Origin: Pleodorina starrii
Lineage: Eukaryota > Chlorophyta > Chlorophyceae > Chlamydomonadales > Volvocaceae
Assembly (NCBI GenBank): GCA_030267565.1
Contig: BRXU01000034.1
Span: forward strand, 17,501-81,500
Direction: 5' to 3'
Length of the DNA stretch: 64,000 nt
Below, in pieces: positions 35,785-47,170 of this stretch (its first letter is position 1; the number at the start of each line of letters is the position of its first letter). The position numbers and the translations under genes are program-made. Under the pieces are notes generated by a model. That model was given only the letters and a program-made list of their open reading frames with translations. It did not search any database and had not been told where the DNA came from.

Positions 35785-37470
35785 ATGATGATGCGCAGCA
35801 TTGTTGTGCTTGGCGTCGCAATAGCCGTGTTCCCTTACCTTGCTGCTGCTTATAACGAAACGCTATGTAAGCAAGAACGCTCCTTGTGGATGGACGAGTA
35901 TCGCGAGTTCCACAGAGCCAACCGAGGCGCGCCGGGCGCGCGTTACCTGGTCTACTATTGCGGTCCGGGGCAAAATTTGTGTGCCGGCACCGGTAAGTCG
36001 TAAGTGGGTCCGCGTTCTGGGCTGGTTTCTTGTTCAAATAAGGTTGTTAATGGACGCGAGTGTTACAGGGATATGCTCGTCCACTGCATAGGGCCACAAA
36101 ATTGCTACTTTTCCTACTCATTAGGGGTGTTTCTATGGGCGTAGGGAAACGGAGCTACGGCGGGTTTGGCCCGTAGCTCAGTAGAAAGGCGTAGAACGGT
36201 TATGTTTGGAGCTAGTGGCGCTAGTGCAGCGAGCCCTAACGAGCTCTTCAGTGCAAATTATGCGCTCTCTGGACCACCAATGTACTCGAGAAAGGCGGGT
36301 TTTCACATAGGCAAAATGTTCACAAGGAGCGCCTTCAGAGTACGTAGGGAGTTGCGCACGTAGGGAGTTGCGCACTCCTGGACATCATCCATCGCTCACT
36401 CGCCCTCGCTCGCCCTCGCTCGCCACTCGCCACCCATCGCTCGCGCGCCCTCACTTGCCACTCGTTCAGGCGACCGAGTGCGCGGCATGCTATACATGCT
36501 GCGTGTCGCTGCCGTACACCGCATGGTGTTCCTGGCCATGTGGGCCCACCCCGCCAACCTGACACTCTTCATGGATCACAACGAGATCGACTGGCGGCCT
36601 GACGGCTTGCCCAACGACGTGCTGTCCGCCATCGGCAAGGAGCACAACAACTTCACCGACGATGCCTTCAGGAAAGCCGTCCAAAACGGAGAAGACCTGG
36701 GCCGCTTTAACGAGACAGTACGCGTTCACAGTGACACCATCTGGCCAGCATCTATTGTGGACCATCGCATCTGGGGGACCAACAACTTGTGGCCCCCCGA
36801 AGGGTACCTGACGCTCCTGGGGCCGCTTGGCGGGGTTCCCGCTGCTGACAAGGAGCAGCGCTGGCTGCGGGAGTACACCTGGTACATCGACATTAGCGCA
36901 TGCTGGTGGCAATTTGCCTTCAAACCCAGCGCCGTGGTGGAGGCCCGAGCAAAGGCCAATTTGGAATCGGCGTATGCTCTCCAGCCGGGGGTACCACCGC
37001 CCGTATTCGCTGCCTGGCACTGGCGCACCGGCGGCCAGCGCGGCGAGACGGGCGTCATCCGACAGGAGAACAAGGAATTTTTCCGCTCGCGGTTGCAGCA
37101 GCTCATGGCTAGCATCAACTGCGGTCGCGCGCTGATGCTGCAGCACGCCGTGTCGGCGCCACTGCTGCTGGTGACCGACCTGAATGCCTTCCGCAAGTGG
37201 GTCCACAACGGCGCCATGGGCCCGAGCGTGACCACACTACCGTCCGTGGCCCAGCACGTTGACATGGGCAACGCTGAGCAAAGTGCGTACATCGACGTCA
37301 TCGCAGATGCGTTGGTGCTGAGCCGGGCCAAGTGCCTGCTCATCTCGCAGTCGGGCTTCAGCAACACGGCCCTCATGATGGCGCGCACCGAGCCGCTGTG
37401 CTTCCAGCATATGGACGTGTGCCTGCGCCAGCAGGAGGGATTCTTTGAGAGCGTGACTGTGCGCCGCTGA
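35785..37470 (+). CDS. Fucosyltransferase-like glycosyltransferase, two exons, secretory pathway
   Basis: Exons 35785-35992 and 36470-37470, GT-AG, phase 1, giving 402 residues. The splice creates the motif CAGTGDRVRGMLYML: GDR followed by RG, after a Cys, is the nucleotide-sugar-binding signature seen in eukaryotic alpha-1,2/1,6- and related fucosyltransferases. Further family-like features are FLAMWAHPANLTLF and the IDW after it, AWHWRTG (about two thirds in), and a C-terminal SQSGFSNTALMMAR that resembles the conserved SGFS segment. The N-terminus has a hydrophobic stretch (SIVVLGVAIAVFPYLAAA) that is either a signal peptide or a type II Golgi anchor. I chose the MMMRS start for that reason, but the frame stays open upstream to 35479, and a longer cytosolic tail is possible. 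The intron (35993-36469) holds duplicated short sequences. Exact acceptor and linkage cannot be told. Confidence 0.75.
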
Positions 37471-37836
37471 CGACGCAGCATCGAGTGAGGCAGCTAGCAG
37501 TCTGCGGCGGCGGCAGTGGTAGCTAGCGTGCGATGCGGTGGATGGCTGCCGGGATATATATTCATGGGCTGCATGTATGGTTGGAACAATATTGGCAGGC
37601 GGCGCCGGCGGTAGCGGGACATACATACAGGTGCTCGGGATAAGGCGGGACCGTCCCTGGGACAGCCGAGGTGCAATGTGGCTGGGAATTACCGCTCGTA
37701 CACTGAGGTGGCACTACAAAGCATCGGAGAAGGTTGGACGCGCCACCCGGATGATAGGGTACGGCGATATACGTAAGATATATTAAGTGCCCGGATAAGG
37801 CTTACGGAAAGTCATACGGAAACGTAAGGGAATTAT

Positions 37837-38340
37837 GTGACGTTCTTGGGCCGGGTTCGGGGGAGTTTGGCGCTAGGTATCTTCGTTCGTTGCTTGCAAT
37901 CGAGCAGCGGCAGGTGGAGTGCGGTGGTTGGGGTGGACCCCCACAAGCGGATCGCGTTTACCAAGTTGTTGAGCAAAGCACGGCAGGAGGGTTGGACGAG
38001 CGTGATTGTCACACCGTATCTGTCCCCGGAGGTGATGGAGCTCAGGAGGCAGCGGACGGAGGTGTTTCGGTCCCTGATTAACAGCGGGTCGTCCCCTAAG
38101 TGGTCGGGGCGGGCGGACATCAGGTACACAAGCGAGGGCAAGATTGTGCTGTACGACTTCTGACTCTTCTGCTTGGCGTCGATGTTTCGGTTCTGTGAAC
38201 GAACAGTTCTTTCAAATCAGTTCAGGTTTTACGTTTTCTTTTCTTTCTGTGTTCTGGTGTTTCGAGTTCAAGTGGTCCATGAGCCTCCTGGCTCGTCTGG
38301 GCCTTACGAGCTCAAAGCTTATAACATCATCATCATCATC
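37837..38340 (+). mobile_element. 5'-truncated LINE copy (gag-like end plus 3' tail) with 11-bp target-site duplication
   Basis: The insert is flanked by identical AAGGGAATTAT at 37826-37836 and 38341-38351, a clear target-site duplication. It is open from its first base to a stop at 38161-38163. Its C-terminus (WSGRADIRY, GKIVLYDF) resembles the end of gag-like ORF1 proteins of plant and algal L1-type elements. After the stop come a T-rich 3' UTR and a (CAT)n tail. The last about 65 bp before the tail match those of the LINE at 52832-53780. It lies 366 bp beyond the stop of the fucosyltransferase-like gene, possibly within its 3' UTR. Confidence 0.8.
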
Positions 38341-38351
38341 AAGGGAATTAT

Positions 38352-38954
38352 ATGGACTGATAAGTAACTGCTCTGCGGGTGCGGGTGTGTGTCCGACCTT
38401 TGTGCGTATATGTGATGCAGCCGGACGATGACTCGTTCATCCTGGGCCCTGTGGGCTACAACTTGGTCGAAGAGTTTCGTCCTTGCAGCGCCGGGGCGAC
38501 CGGCCGGCCTGCTACCTGTGTGTGTGATTGTTACATATCTGCCGGGCCGACGCTGGCCGGGGGGCGCTAACCCGCCCCATACGGGAGACCGCCGAAGCCC
38601 TCCTCAGATGAGGAGGGGCGTACCACCTTGTCCGCATACTGCGTACATATGCAGTACACGATCCCTGGAAGCGTCGCCCTGGCTGCGGCCTGGGTGCCGA
38701 AGGGTCAAGCATGCGCGTTCCCGGGCACCTGTGTACGGCCGTGACAGCAGTGACGCGGCTGCGGCGGCGGCGGCGGTCCCCGCGGCTCTGCCTCCAATGG
38801 ACATCTGTTGCACCTCCAATGGACATCTGTTGCAGCCCTCCATACGCCCGCTGAGCTGGAACCGCAGTATCTCTCTTCGAGACCTCTGGATCTGCGCCAG
38901 GAGGCTGCCGAGCTTGATCTGGTCGCAAGAGGTCATAACGTCCCGCATTTCCCT
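38352..38954. repeat. Repeat-derived segment; 38520-38665 matches the island at 3.7 kb
   Basis: Sequence around 38545-38600 shares GACGCTGGCC, GCTAACCC and AGACCGCC with 3721-3765, in order. The remainder is of ordinary complexity without a gene. A duplicated 18-bp word (CCTCCAATGGACATCTGT) occurs near 38791-38832. Confidence 0.5.
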
Positions 38955-39136
38955 TCCAATGGCACACTGGTACGCGTCGAGAGCTTCGGAGTCCGATTCC
39001 GCGAACCAGGAGAGGCGCCTCTCCAGGACTGCTGCATAGCACTTCTCCAGCACGCCACCCACTGCAATCCCCCCAAAGTGATTACTGTCCGTTGCCTTCC
39101 GACCGTTCCGCTTGCTTGTACACCAGAACCAGGTCC
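38955..39136 (-). pseudogene. Decayed reverse-transcriptase fragment of a LINE
   Basis: On the minus strand the residues KRNGRKATDSNHFGG and IAVGGVLEKCYAAVLERRL match the conserved RT block 'KG ATD NYRGI + GGVL K ++VL RL' of L1/RTE-type elements. The preceding LVLVYK-like residues are in a different frame, and the following QxGFR motif has been lost (reads as AYQCAIGR). I therefore see a frameshifted remnant, not an active gene. Confidence 0.7.
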
Positions 39137-39642
39137 GACACCGCGGACACCATGACTTGCGTCGGATAGTAGCCCGTGGAGCGGATACGCTACGCTCCAT
39201 GAGTGCTTGCAGCACTGGGATCAACTGGTCGACATCCTTTCTAGTAACTAACGCTGCGCAACCGCCTAGTGTAACGAAAGCGTATATTACAAATCACAAC
39301 TCCGTACCTGTCAAAGTCATTTTGGGCCTTCGTTGACGCTGCAAGCAATACAATATTGTAAATCTGGACCTACTCTGCCGGGATTTTCGCACAAATTACT
39401 TTGTAGCCGTCCTCCAGCACCAGGTATTCGTAATGTGACGACTACCGTACTGGCAGTACTGGCCAGGCCATAACCGTCCAGGATAATCCTTTGAACCATA
39501 TACTGATGAATAACTGGCTGTTAGCATTGATGGGTCTTGTAGAACTACTCGCGAATTTTGCATGCACCTTATATATGCTTGCTCACGGCCTCGGGTCACG
39601 GCTATGAGCCTTACGTAGACTTGCAAGTACACTACTAGGAGG

Positions 39643-42600
39643 ATGGAGCCACCTCAGCGTCCTCAGTCGCGGTCAACGGCGCCCTGGACGCCCTACGCGC
39701 TGTCTCGGGCCACGACTGACGTTTCATGGCGGCCCCATAAGCCGGCGAAGCGCCGACGAGCTGCATCCGATGAGCTCAAGCTCTTCTGCATGGGTTACAA
39801 ACAGGAGCTAACTAGAAGTTTCACGCTCTTCAACAACGCTGGGGTCGCATTCTCGCTGTTGAGCCCGCTGGCATCTCTGTCAGGTAAGCCGCCAGTGACC
39901 TCCAGGGCCGACTCGCAAGCTCCGGCTTCTGGTGGGCAGATGTAAAACCCAAATCAGGCACAGTACAACGAGTCGTACTCGTCAATTCGCCGTACTCTAC
40001 GACAATCCACCACCTCCGATTTCCATGTCCTGTCTCCTGCGGCTGTCACCACCACCGCCACTACCACTGGCAGTCGATCGAGCCTGCTTCCGCCAAGGCA
40101 GCCATCTTCACCGGCCATGCGTCCAGCCTCTCCATTCGGGGCAGCCCCGACCAACACGTAAGGCGCTATCCCCCCCAGCCAGAAGCTCGTTCAGCCCGCC
40201 GGGCATGCATTCATCCAGCCAGCTAGCCAGCCAGCCGGCCGAACAGCCAGCCAGCCAAACAGCCATCCAGCCAGCCAGGGCAATGCGCACATGCGAAGTG
40301 TGAACTGCCGGGGGCCGCTGGGGGGCATTCCAGCGACCCGCGGTGCATCCAGTGCATGGCGAGCCCCCGACGGAGGCTGTCTGTCTGTCTGTCCGATGGT
40401 TTGTTGGCCGCCACAAACCTCGCCTTCCATCCTGCCCCGCCTCGTCCCGTCCCGCCCCGTCGCGCACCGCATCGCTTTTTGCCGCGTGGCGCGGCGTATC
40501 GTTCCGGCCCGGCAGGTATGTACGGCAGCTGGGGTCTGCTGTACGGCGGCCCCGTGGTGATGATGTGGGGCATGCCCGTCGTGACCTTGTTCTCCCTGCT
40601 GGTGGCTATCAGCCTGGCGGAGCTCTCATCCGCCTACCCCACCAGCGGCGCAATCTACTACTGGTAGGGTTTTAGGGTTTTAAATCCCTGCTAAGGAAAA
40701 CATCTCGGGGCGTCGTTCGACCCCAGCACCCGGGTCGCGAGTCCCTACGGTATCCTTTCCCTGTTGCCCTCACCCCCATCACACGGCCCCTTCAAGGTCC
40801 CCACTCGTGTCGTTGGTAAGTACTGCTATCGGTCCGTTCGGTTGGCAAGTTATGCTATCGGTCCGTTCGCTGACATGACCTCCCGCTCCGCCCCGTTGCG
40901 CAGGTCTTGGGCCCTGGCGCCCCCCCGTCTGAAGGCGGTGGCCAGCTGGGTGAGCGGCTGGGTGCTGGTGCTGGGCCAGGCCTCCTTCACCGCCTCCAGC
41001 TGCCGCATATTTACGGACATGCTAGCGGCCTTTGTGCTCATGGCCACGGGTGAGTGGGGGCTGAGGGTGAGTGGGGGCTGAGGGTGGGTGGGGGCTGAGG
41101 GTGGGTGGGTGGGTGAGGGTCGGTCGGATCTGGCTAGGTGCCAGCCAGCCAGCGGGGCGAGTTTGGGTGCGGGTGTTGTTGATGGCGTGCGCTGGCCGCT
41201 GGGATGGGTTTGCTGGGTGAGAAGGGACTGGGTGGGGTGGGGGGCGCAGGGTTGGGCAGCAGCGGTCAGCTAGCTAGGAGGATCCGGGGCCTGCTGGGCA
41301 GGTGATGGGGCAACGAACGACCTGCCCTCTCCGCGTGGTGAACATGGTCGCTCCCCACACCGTCGCCATGATCGTCGTGAACGATCGGGTCCTAGTGCAG
41401 CGCGCCTACGTCGCCATTTCGCTGTCGACGTCGCCCAAATCTGCCTCCTCCGCAACGCTCTTCCCGTCCTCCGCCCGGGCGCCCCACGTGCCCGTGCCTG
41501 CCCCCCTCCCCGGGTCCGTTTGCTAACGCCGTCTCCGTCCCTTCGCTGCGGTATCTTCTTTTACCCCCCCTTCCACTCCGCCGGCCCCCCCCCACACATA
41601 CCGTTTACGGGCTCCGGCCTATACGTGGATAACCCCACACATACCGTTCACACTTACCGTTCACGGCCTCCGGCCTAAACGTGAATAACCCCCACACATA
41701 CGCACGAAGTCCGTCCGTCCGCACACACACACACACACACACATGTGCCACGTGGCATCCTGTTTAAGCCACGCCGTGCGCAATTGCTTTCGCAGGCCAA
41801 GAGCTGTCCTCGGGCGCGCAGCTGGGAGTCTTTCTGGCCGTCTTCGCGGCGTGTGCGGCCCTAGCCAGCAGCCCCAACGCCGTCATGGCCTACGTCACCA
41901 GCCTCACCGCCTTCTGGAACCTCATTGCGCTGGCGGCGCTGGCGGCGGCGCTGCCGGCGCTGGCGCCGGGCCGCCAACCGCTGTCGTACGTGTACACGCG
42001 CTGGCAGGACAACGGCTCGGTCACGGGGGTACACAGCCACGTGTACAACATGCTGCTGGGGCTGCTCATGAGCCAATACCTGGTGGGTCGGTGGGTCGGC
42101 GGGTCGGTGGGTCGGTGGGTCGGCGAGTCGGCGGGTCGGTGGGTCGGCGGGTCGGTGGGGATGGAACGCGAAAGGCGAAAGGCGGCCTCGCCTGTGCGCG
42201 TGACTCGCCTCGGCTTTGCATGTGAGGGCAGGCCTCGGCAGCAAGCCTGCCGTGGCTGTATGCACTTTTGAGGTTCCGGAGCGCGGGGTTTGACAACCGC
42301 GTCTCAGCCCCCCTTAGGTCGAACTCGACCCGCGCCGCCCGCCCTCCTCCCTCCCTCCTTCCGCCGCAGTACCTGGGTTTCGACGCCTGCGCGCACATCT
42401 CGGAGGAGACGCAGCACGCCGACGTGAACGCGCCGCGCGGCATGGTGGCCGCCGTGGCTGCCACCTCCCTCTGCGGTTACCTCTACCTGCTGGCGCTCAA
42501 CTTGGCGGCGGTGGAGCCCGCGGCGCTGCTGGCGCCCGACAGCGAGTCGCGCGGGGGGCATGCGGTGGCGCAGCTCTTTTGGAACGTGCACAAGTGAGTG

Positions 42601-42988
42601 AGCGGGGAGCGAGGAGAGGAGGAAGCATGTGTGTGTATGTACCGGTATATGCGTGTGTCGTGTATTCCCGGGGACCACAGAACAGAAGCAAAGGGAGGTC
42701 CTCGGGAGAGTGGAGCATTTGGGCAGAGCTTTGGCAGGTGCCCAACCCGCCCACCCAGCGAAACGGCAGCAAAGAAACAGCTGCGAACGTGCGGCTGAGT
42801 TGTAGTTGTAGTTGCGTGGCTAAGTAGTATTTGAGTTGTGCGGCTGAGTTATAGTCTTCTCCCCCTGCTGCTCAGCGCTTGTTTGCATGTTTGCATGTCT
42901 GCCTGTCTGCCTGTCCGTCTTTCCTCCTCCCGCTGCCCGCTCACCTGCCGTTCTGATGTTTGCCTACTGGTGGCGGGCGCTGGCCGCA

Positions 42989-43029
<41 letters not shown>

Positions 43030-44476
43030 GGCCGCGTACGGCAACGGTCGTGGCGGTCTGGCGCTGCTGACCATTCCGATGGTTGCGGCGCTCATGTGCA
43101 CACATCAGTGTATCGCAGCCAATGCGAGGATGCTGTTTGCTTTCTCCAGGTGAGGTGAGGTGAGGTGAGGGAGGGGTTGATGGGGTAGAATTCGTGAGCA
43201 AGACGAACCGGGCAACAAATTAACCGCGCACGCACATACACACTTACGCGCTTTGCCCCCCAAACGCAGGGACGGCGCGGTGCCTCTGCACCGCTTCACC
43301 GCGCGAGTGGAGCGACGCACGCGAGCACCCATCGCGGCGGTGTGGGTGATGGCGGCGCTGGCGGCACTCATCGGCGCGCCCATGTACTTTGCGGGGCCTT
43401 ATGTGTCAACCGTTGACACGATGGCGGTGGTCAACACGTACCTGTCGTACGGCGTGCCGCTGCTTTGCAAGTGAGTTGCTGTGGGGAACGACGGTCGGGT
43501 CGGGTCGGGTGGGGGGGCAACGTTAGCCCCTGCCTCTCCCCCGCTGAGCCCTTTCCTCGCCTGCCTCCCTCCCTCCCTTTGCGGGCTCACATCCGACCCA
43601 CCCACCGCCCCACCGCCGCCGCCCGGCTATTGCCTGCACCCGCCCCGCTCTGCCACACGGCCACGGGACCAGGCTCCTGAGCGGCCGCGGCGTGTTCCTA
43701 CCTGGACCTTTCTACACGGGCCCCCGCGCGTCTCGCCTCATCAACGCCCTCGCTCTGGGCTGGATCGCCGCCATCGCCGTCATCTTTTCGCTACCCACTG
43801 TGTATCCCATTAAGGCGGTGAACATGAACTACAACGCCGGGGGTGAGTGACAGTTGAGGAAGTGGGGCCGATACAGCCTCTCGTTGTTGGACTGGTGGTC
43901 GTTATACAGCCTCTCGTTCTTGCAGTTAAGGAGAAAGGGGCGCTGAGGCGGGGTTAGGCTGGGCTGCTTGACGAGGGCCGATAACCTCAGGACGTTGTGG
44001 CAGGGAAGGGGTAGGCGCTCCGCTCCGCTCCGAGGGCTCCGTTCCGAGACGCCCTTGACCGCCGCTTGACCGGCGCAGCGACGGGGTTCAGCCGTCTTCC
44101 TTACCTGCCTCACCCCCGGCCCCCGCCCTGTCGTTCCCCTCGCCCCCATTCCCGTTGCGCCAAAGGCACGGTCTTGGCCATCCTCGCCTCCTTGGGCGCC
44201 TTTTACTGCCCATTCATCGGCGGGCGGCGCTGGTTCACGGGGCCCCGGCCCAACCTGGGTCAGTTCGACGACACCGCAGCACCCGGGCTGCAGCGGCAGG
44301 GGACGACGGCACTAGAGCAACAGCAGCAGCAGCAGCAGGAGCTGCCGAGGAAGTCGTCATCGCAGCGGGCGATAAGCGTCCCCCGAACCGACACGGGCGA
44401 CGGCGGAGGCGGAGGAGGCGGCGAAGGCGGCTGCTTAGGTGGCCTGAGCGCGTTGGACACGGCGACTGCGTTGGAT

Positions 44477-44518
<42 letters not shown>

Positions 44519-44947
44519 GGGGAGGGGCAGCGGCAGCAGCGGCGGCAAGGCGCGGGTGAGCACTTCGGCGCGGGTGCGGCTGGAGGAGCAGCGGCGGAGC
44601 AGGACGGTGACGGGGATGGGGACGGGGCTGGGGAGGATCAGAACCGTCCGTTGCTGGAGCGAGGGCCGCAATCGCTGGCAGCGGCCCCGGTACTGATACC
44701 GGCAGACACAGGTGACGCAGGTGCGGCGGCGGCGGCGGCGGCTGGGAGCTCGCACCCTTGGCGCCTTTTGCAGCAGGAGCAGCAGCAGCAACAGCAGCAG
44801 CAGGCACGGCGACAGCAGGGAGGGCAGCAAGGAGGCTGGAGCAGCGGCAGTAGCGGCGGCAGTAACGGCGGGCGGTTGCGATCCAGGGAGCCGTTGCTAG
44901 CTGACGGTGCCGACGGCGCCGGCAGCGGTGCTGCGGGGCGGCGGTAG
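39643..44947 (+). CDS. Amino-acid permease of the APC superfamily (BAT1/GABA-permease-like), nine exons
   Basis: Membrane transporter for amino acids or related amines; substrate not predictable. Exons 39643-39883, 40516-40663, 40904-41049, 41796-42082, 42370-42593, 43030-43149, 43270-43470, 43673-43842, 44166-44947; 2319 nt, 772 residues, all phases consistent. Family landmarks in order: MGYKQELTRSF at the cytosolic N-terminus, FNNAGVAFSLLS (TM1), YGGPVVMMWG, SLAELSSAYPTSGAIYYW (TM2-loop), GFDACAHISEET (hallmark after TM6), ANARMLFAFSRDGAVPLHRF, FYTGPRASRLIN, FSLPTVYP. About twelve membrane segments are expected. The final exon continues about 220 residues past the last membrane span as a cytosolic tail with two poly-Gln runs and Gly-rich stretches, larger than in typical relatives. 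The last acceptor is CAAAG rather than GCAG. TGTAA occurs 28 bp after the stop. Confidence 0.9.
41522..41692 (+). repeat. Dispersed intronic repeat, fullest copy (permease intron 3)
   Basis: This part of the intron 41050-41795 contains GCTAACGCCGTCTCCGTCCC (shared with 62616-62656 in a NOP53 intron) and, 80 bp on, CTCCGGCCTATACGTGGATA (shared with 26459-26493 in an ABC1-kinase intron), then a diverged second copy of the latter at about 41649-41691. All copies have the same orientation relative to their host gene. Confidence 0.75.
42996..43027 (+). repeat. (GT)n tract immediately before a 3' splice site
   Basis: An alternating GT run leads directly into the CAG acceptor at 43029 of the permease gene, in place of a pyrimidine tract. 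Confidence 0.8.
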
Positions 44948-44974
44948 CAGTAGCTATGGCTGCAATGTTGGCTA

Positions 44975-44979
44975 TGTAA
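44975..44979 (+). terminator. Candidate TGTAA polyadenylation signal of the permease gene
   Basis: TGTAA 28 bp after the stop codon. If used, the 3' UTR would be unusually short, so a later signal is quite possible. Confidence 0.3.
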
Positions 44980-47170
44980 GGACATCAACGGGGCGTCTGG
45001 TGACAGCTACGTTACACTTGGTGGCGTGCATTCATGCGGTGCCTGCCTCAGTGAAGAGCATTTGTGGTAGTATGGGCCAGGGCCGTTTGTTCATTTATCC
45101 GCATGTGCATTCATATCCTTCCGTACAATGTTTACCGTACACCATAAACTGAAAAAAACTGCATGTAGGAACCAGTGCACGAAGGGAGCCGTTGAGCAGG
45201 AGGGCTCACTGCACGAACGAAGGGAGACGGGGGGGGGGTGCGGCGCGCGCATTCGCGCGGAGGGGTTTCGGAGCACCTGCGGGGGGCGGAGACCAGAGTG
45301 CAGTGTGTTCAATGCTGTACATTGTTCACTTGTTCGAAAAAGCTGCGTTTTAGTGGTCTGTCCGGCGCGCTTTTGCACGTGCTGGGGAGGAGTCCTCGAT
45401 TGCTTCGTTGACAGCAGGAGGCGGATCGTCGATGGGCGCAACAAGGCCGGGTTTTTGTGGGTACGGCACGTGGCGGGCGGCGTCCCTCTTTTCCTGGGAG
45501 TTGGGGATACGCGTGGGGGGTTTACGGTGGCGGACCGTGTTTTCTCTTCCGGTCAGGGATTTTGCCGTCTCCCACCACCGGAGGCCCTACCGGCCACCGC
45601 CAGGAGCGCCACCACCATGCATCGCAGACGCCTCCGCCTTTAAAGTCCAATCCAGTGGTTTGAGACGTCAAGGAAGACAATATACCGTTACGAATTTTGC
45701 AGCTCTTCATTGGTTCATTTTTTCGTACGCGCTATACGATTCAACCAAAAGCGCAGTCGTTTTCTTTACGTTTGGTAACCACACAGCGCGCGGTCCGCTT
45801 AACACCTGTTGCCCGAGAGGACGCCGCCTGAATGCTTCGGTCCGGCGGCGTTGTTGCGGCAGGGAAGGAGGGGAGGCCGTGGAAGGCGGGCGGGCGGGCT
45901 GATTTTCGGGTTTCGGCTGTTGGCGGCGTCTGCTTCGTCTGTCTTGGCTCCGGGGCCCCTGTTGCGCACAAGTACGACACGTCACACTAAGGCACAGAGG
46001 CCAAGAAGCAGGAGGCCAGTCTGGCGGCCTCACGCGTGCCTGCGCTCACGTGTTGTTGTGGCTGTCGTACTGGCCAATGCGCGTGGCGACCTTGCCGGAT
46101 GGAATTAATGTCGTGGCAGCCAATAAACTCTTATTCGTACCGTTTTACTCGACTCGTACTACAGTCGTACTGTGCATACGAATGACGTAACAAGCTTCAA
46201 CAGTGCGTTCACAAATGAAGTTTTTCCTTGGGCAAAGGATTTGTTTGATTGGTTTATCAAGGGGCCCCGGTCGTTGTTCCATTCGCGCTGTACGGCGCTG
46301 CGCGGCATGGTGCTTGCGTATGGTTCTGGAGCCTGGCGCCGGAATCGCGCCGGATGGCTCGTCGTTGCAAGGGTAGCTGGAGAATAGGTCGTTGCCACTA
46401 CAGGTATTGCTGTGCTGTTTCTGGCCGTGGGTTGGGAGTGTTGGGTTTGGGTCCACTGTCAAAACGGCTCAGCCATGTTATAACCTGGAGGCGCTCCGGT
46501 TGCCATGCTGCGGCCTGGGGTAAGGGCCCGTGGCATCGCCGCGAGCCGCCACTAGCCCCGCCACTAGCCCCGCCGCGCCCCTCCGCCAGCAGCTGTTGCA
46601 ATCTCAACACATGTTGCAGTCCCCACAGCCAGACAGACACGAACGCTCACCGGCCGCACGCCGCAGCAGAGGTGCCCGCCGAGCCGTTGGCGCGTAGGGC
46701 AGCCGTCCTGCGGACAAGGCGGGCTTCAGCATTGTGAAGCCCACGCGCGGATGCACCGCATGCAGGCGCACAGCCGTAGTGCGCGCCCAGAGCGCTACGC
46801 GCCTGCGGTCCGATCGCCTGGGTGGCACGCTGGACGGGCCTGATGCGCCACCACAATCGACCCATGGGTCCGCCGCCACAATCGACCCATGGGTCCGCCG
46901 CGACATCGACCATCGACCACGACCATCGACCATCGACCACCACGGCCATCGACAAGAGCACCACCACCACCACCACATCATCATCCCAACAACAACACAC
47001 CGCGGCGCTCTGTCTCCATCACGGCGCATTGCCGCAGCGATGAACTGCTGCTGGTGGCCGCAGCTTGTCTGTGTGCCAGCCCCGCCAACGGCGGCTGCCG
47101 CTGGCGCCGCCCGTCGGCACTGCCATGGCGCACTCACCCGCCATCGCCGTCCGCGTGCAGCTTCTACATG
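44980..47170. other. Intergenic, converging 3' ends; no gene seen
   Basis: Between the permease (plus) and the small minus-strand gene ending at 47171. Several open frames exist on both strands, but none shows family motifs or a splice-consistent series. A GACCATCGACCAC-type short repeat lies at about 46906-46945, preceded by a duplicated CGACCCATGGGTCCGCCGC (46858-46900). Confidence 0.5.
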
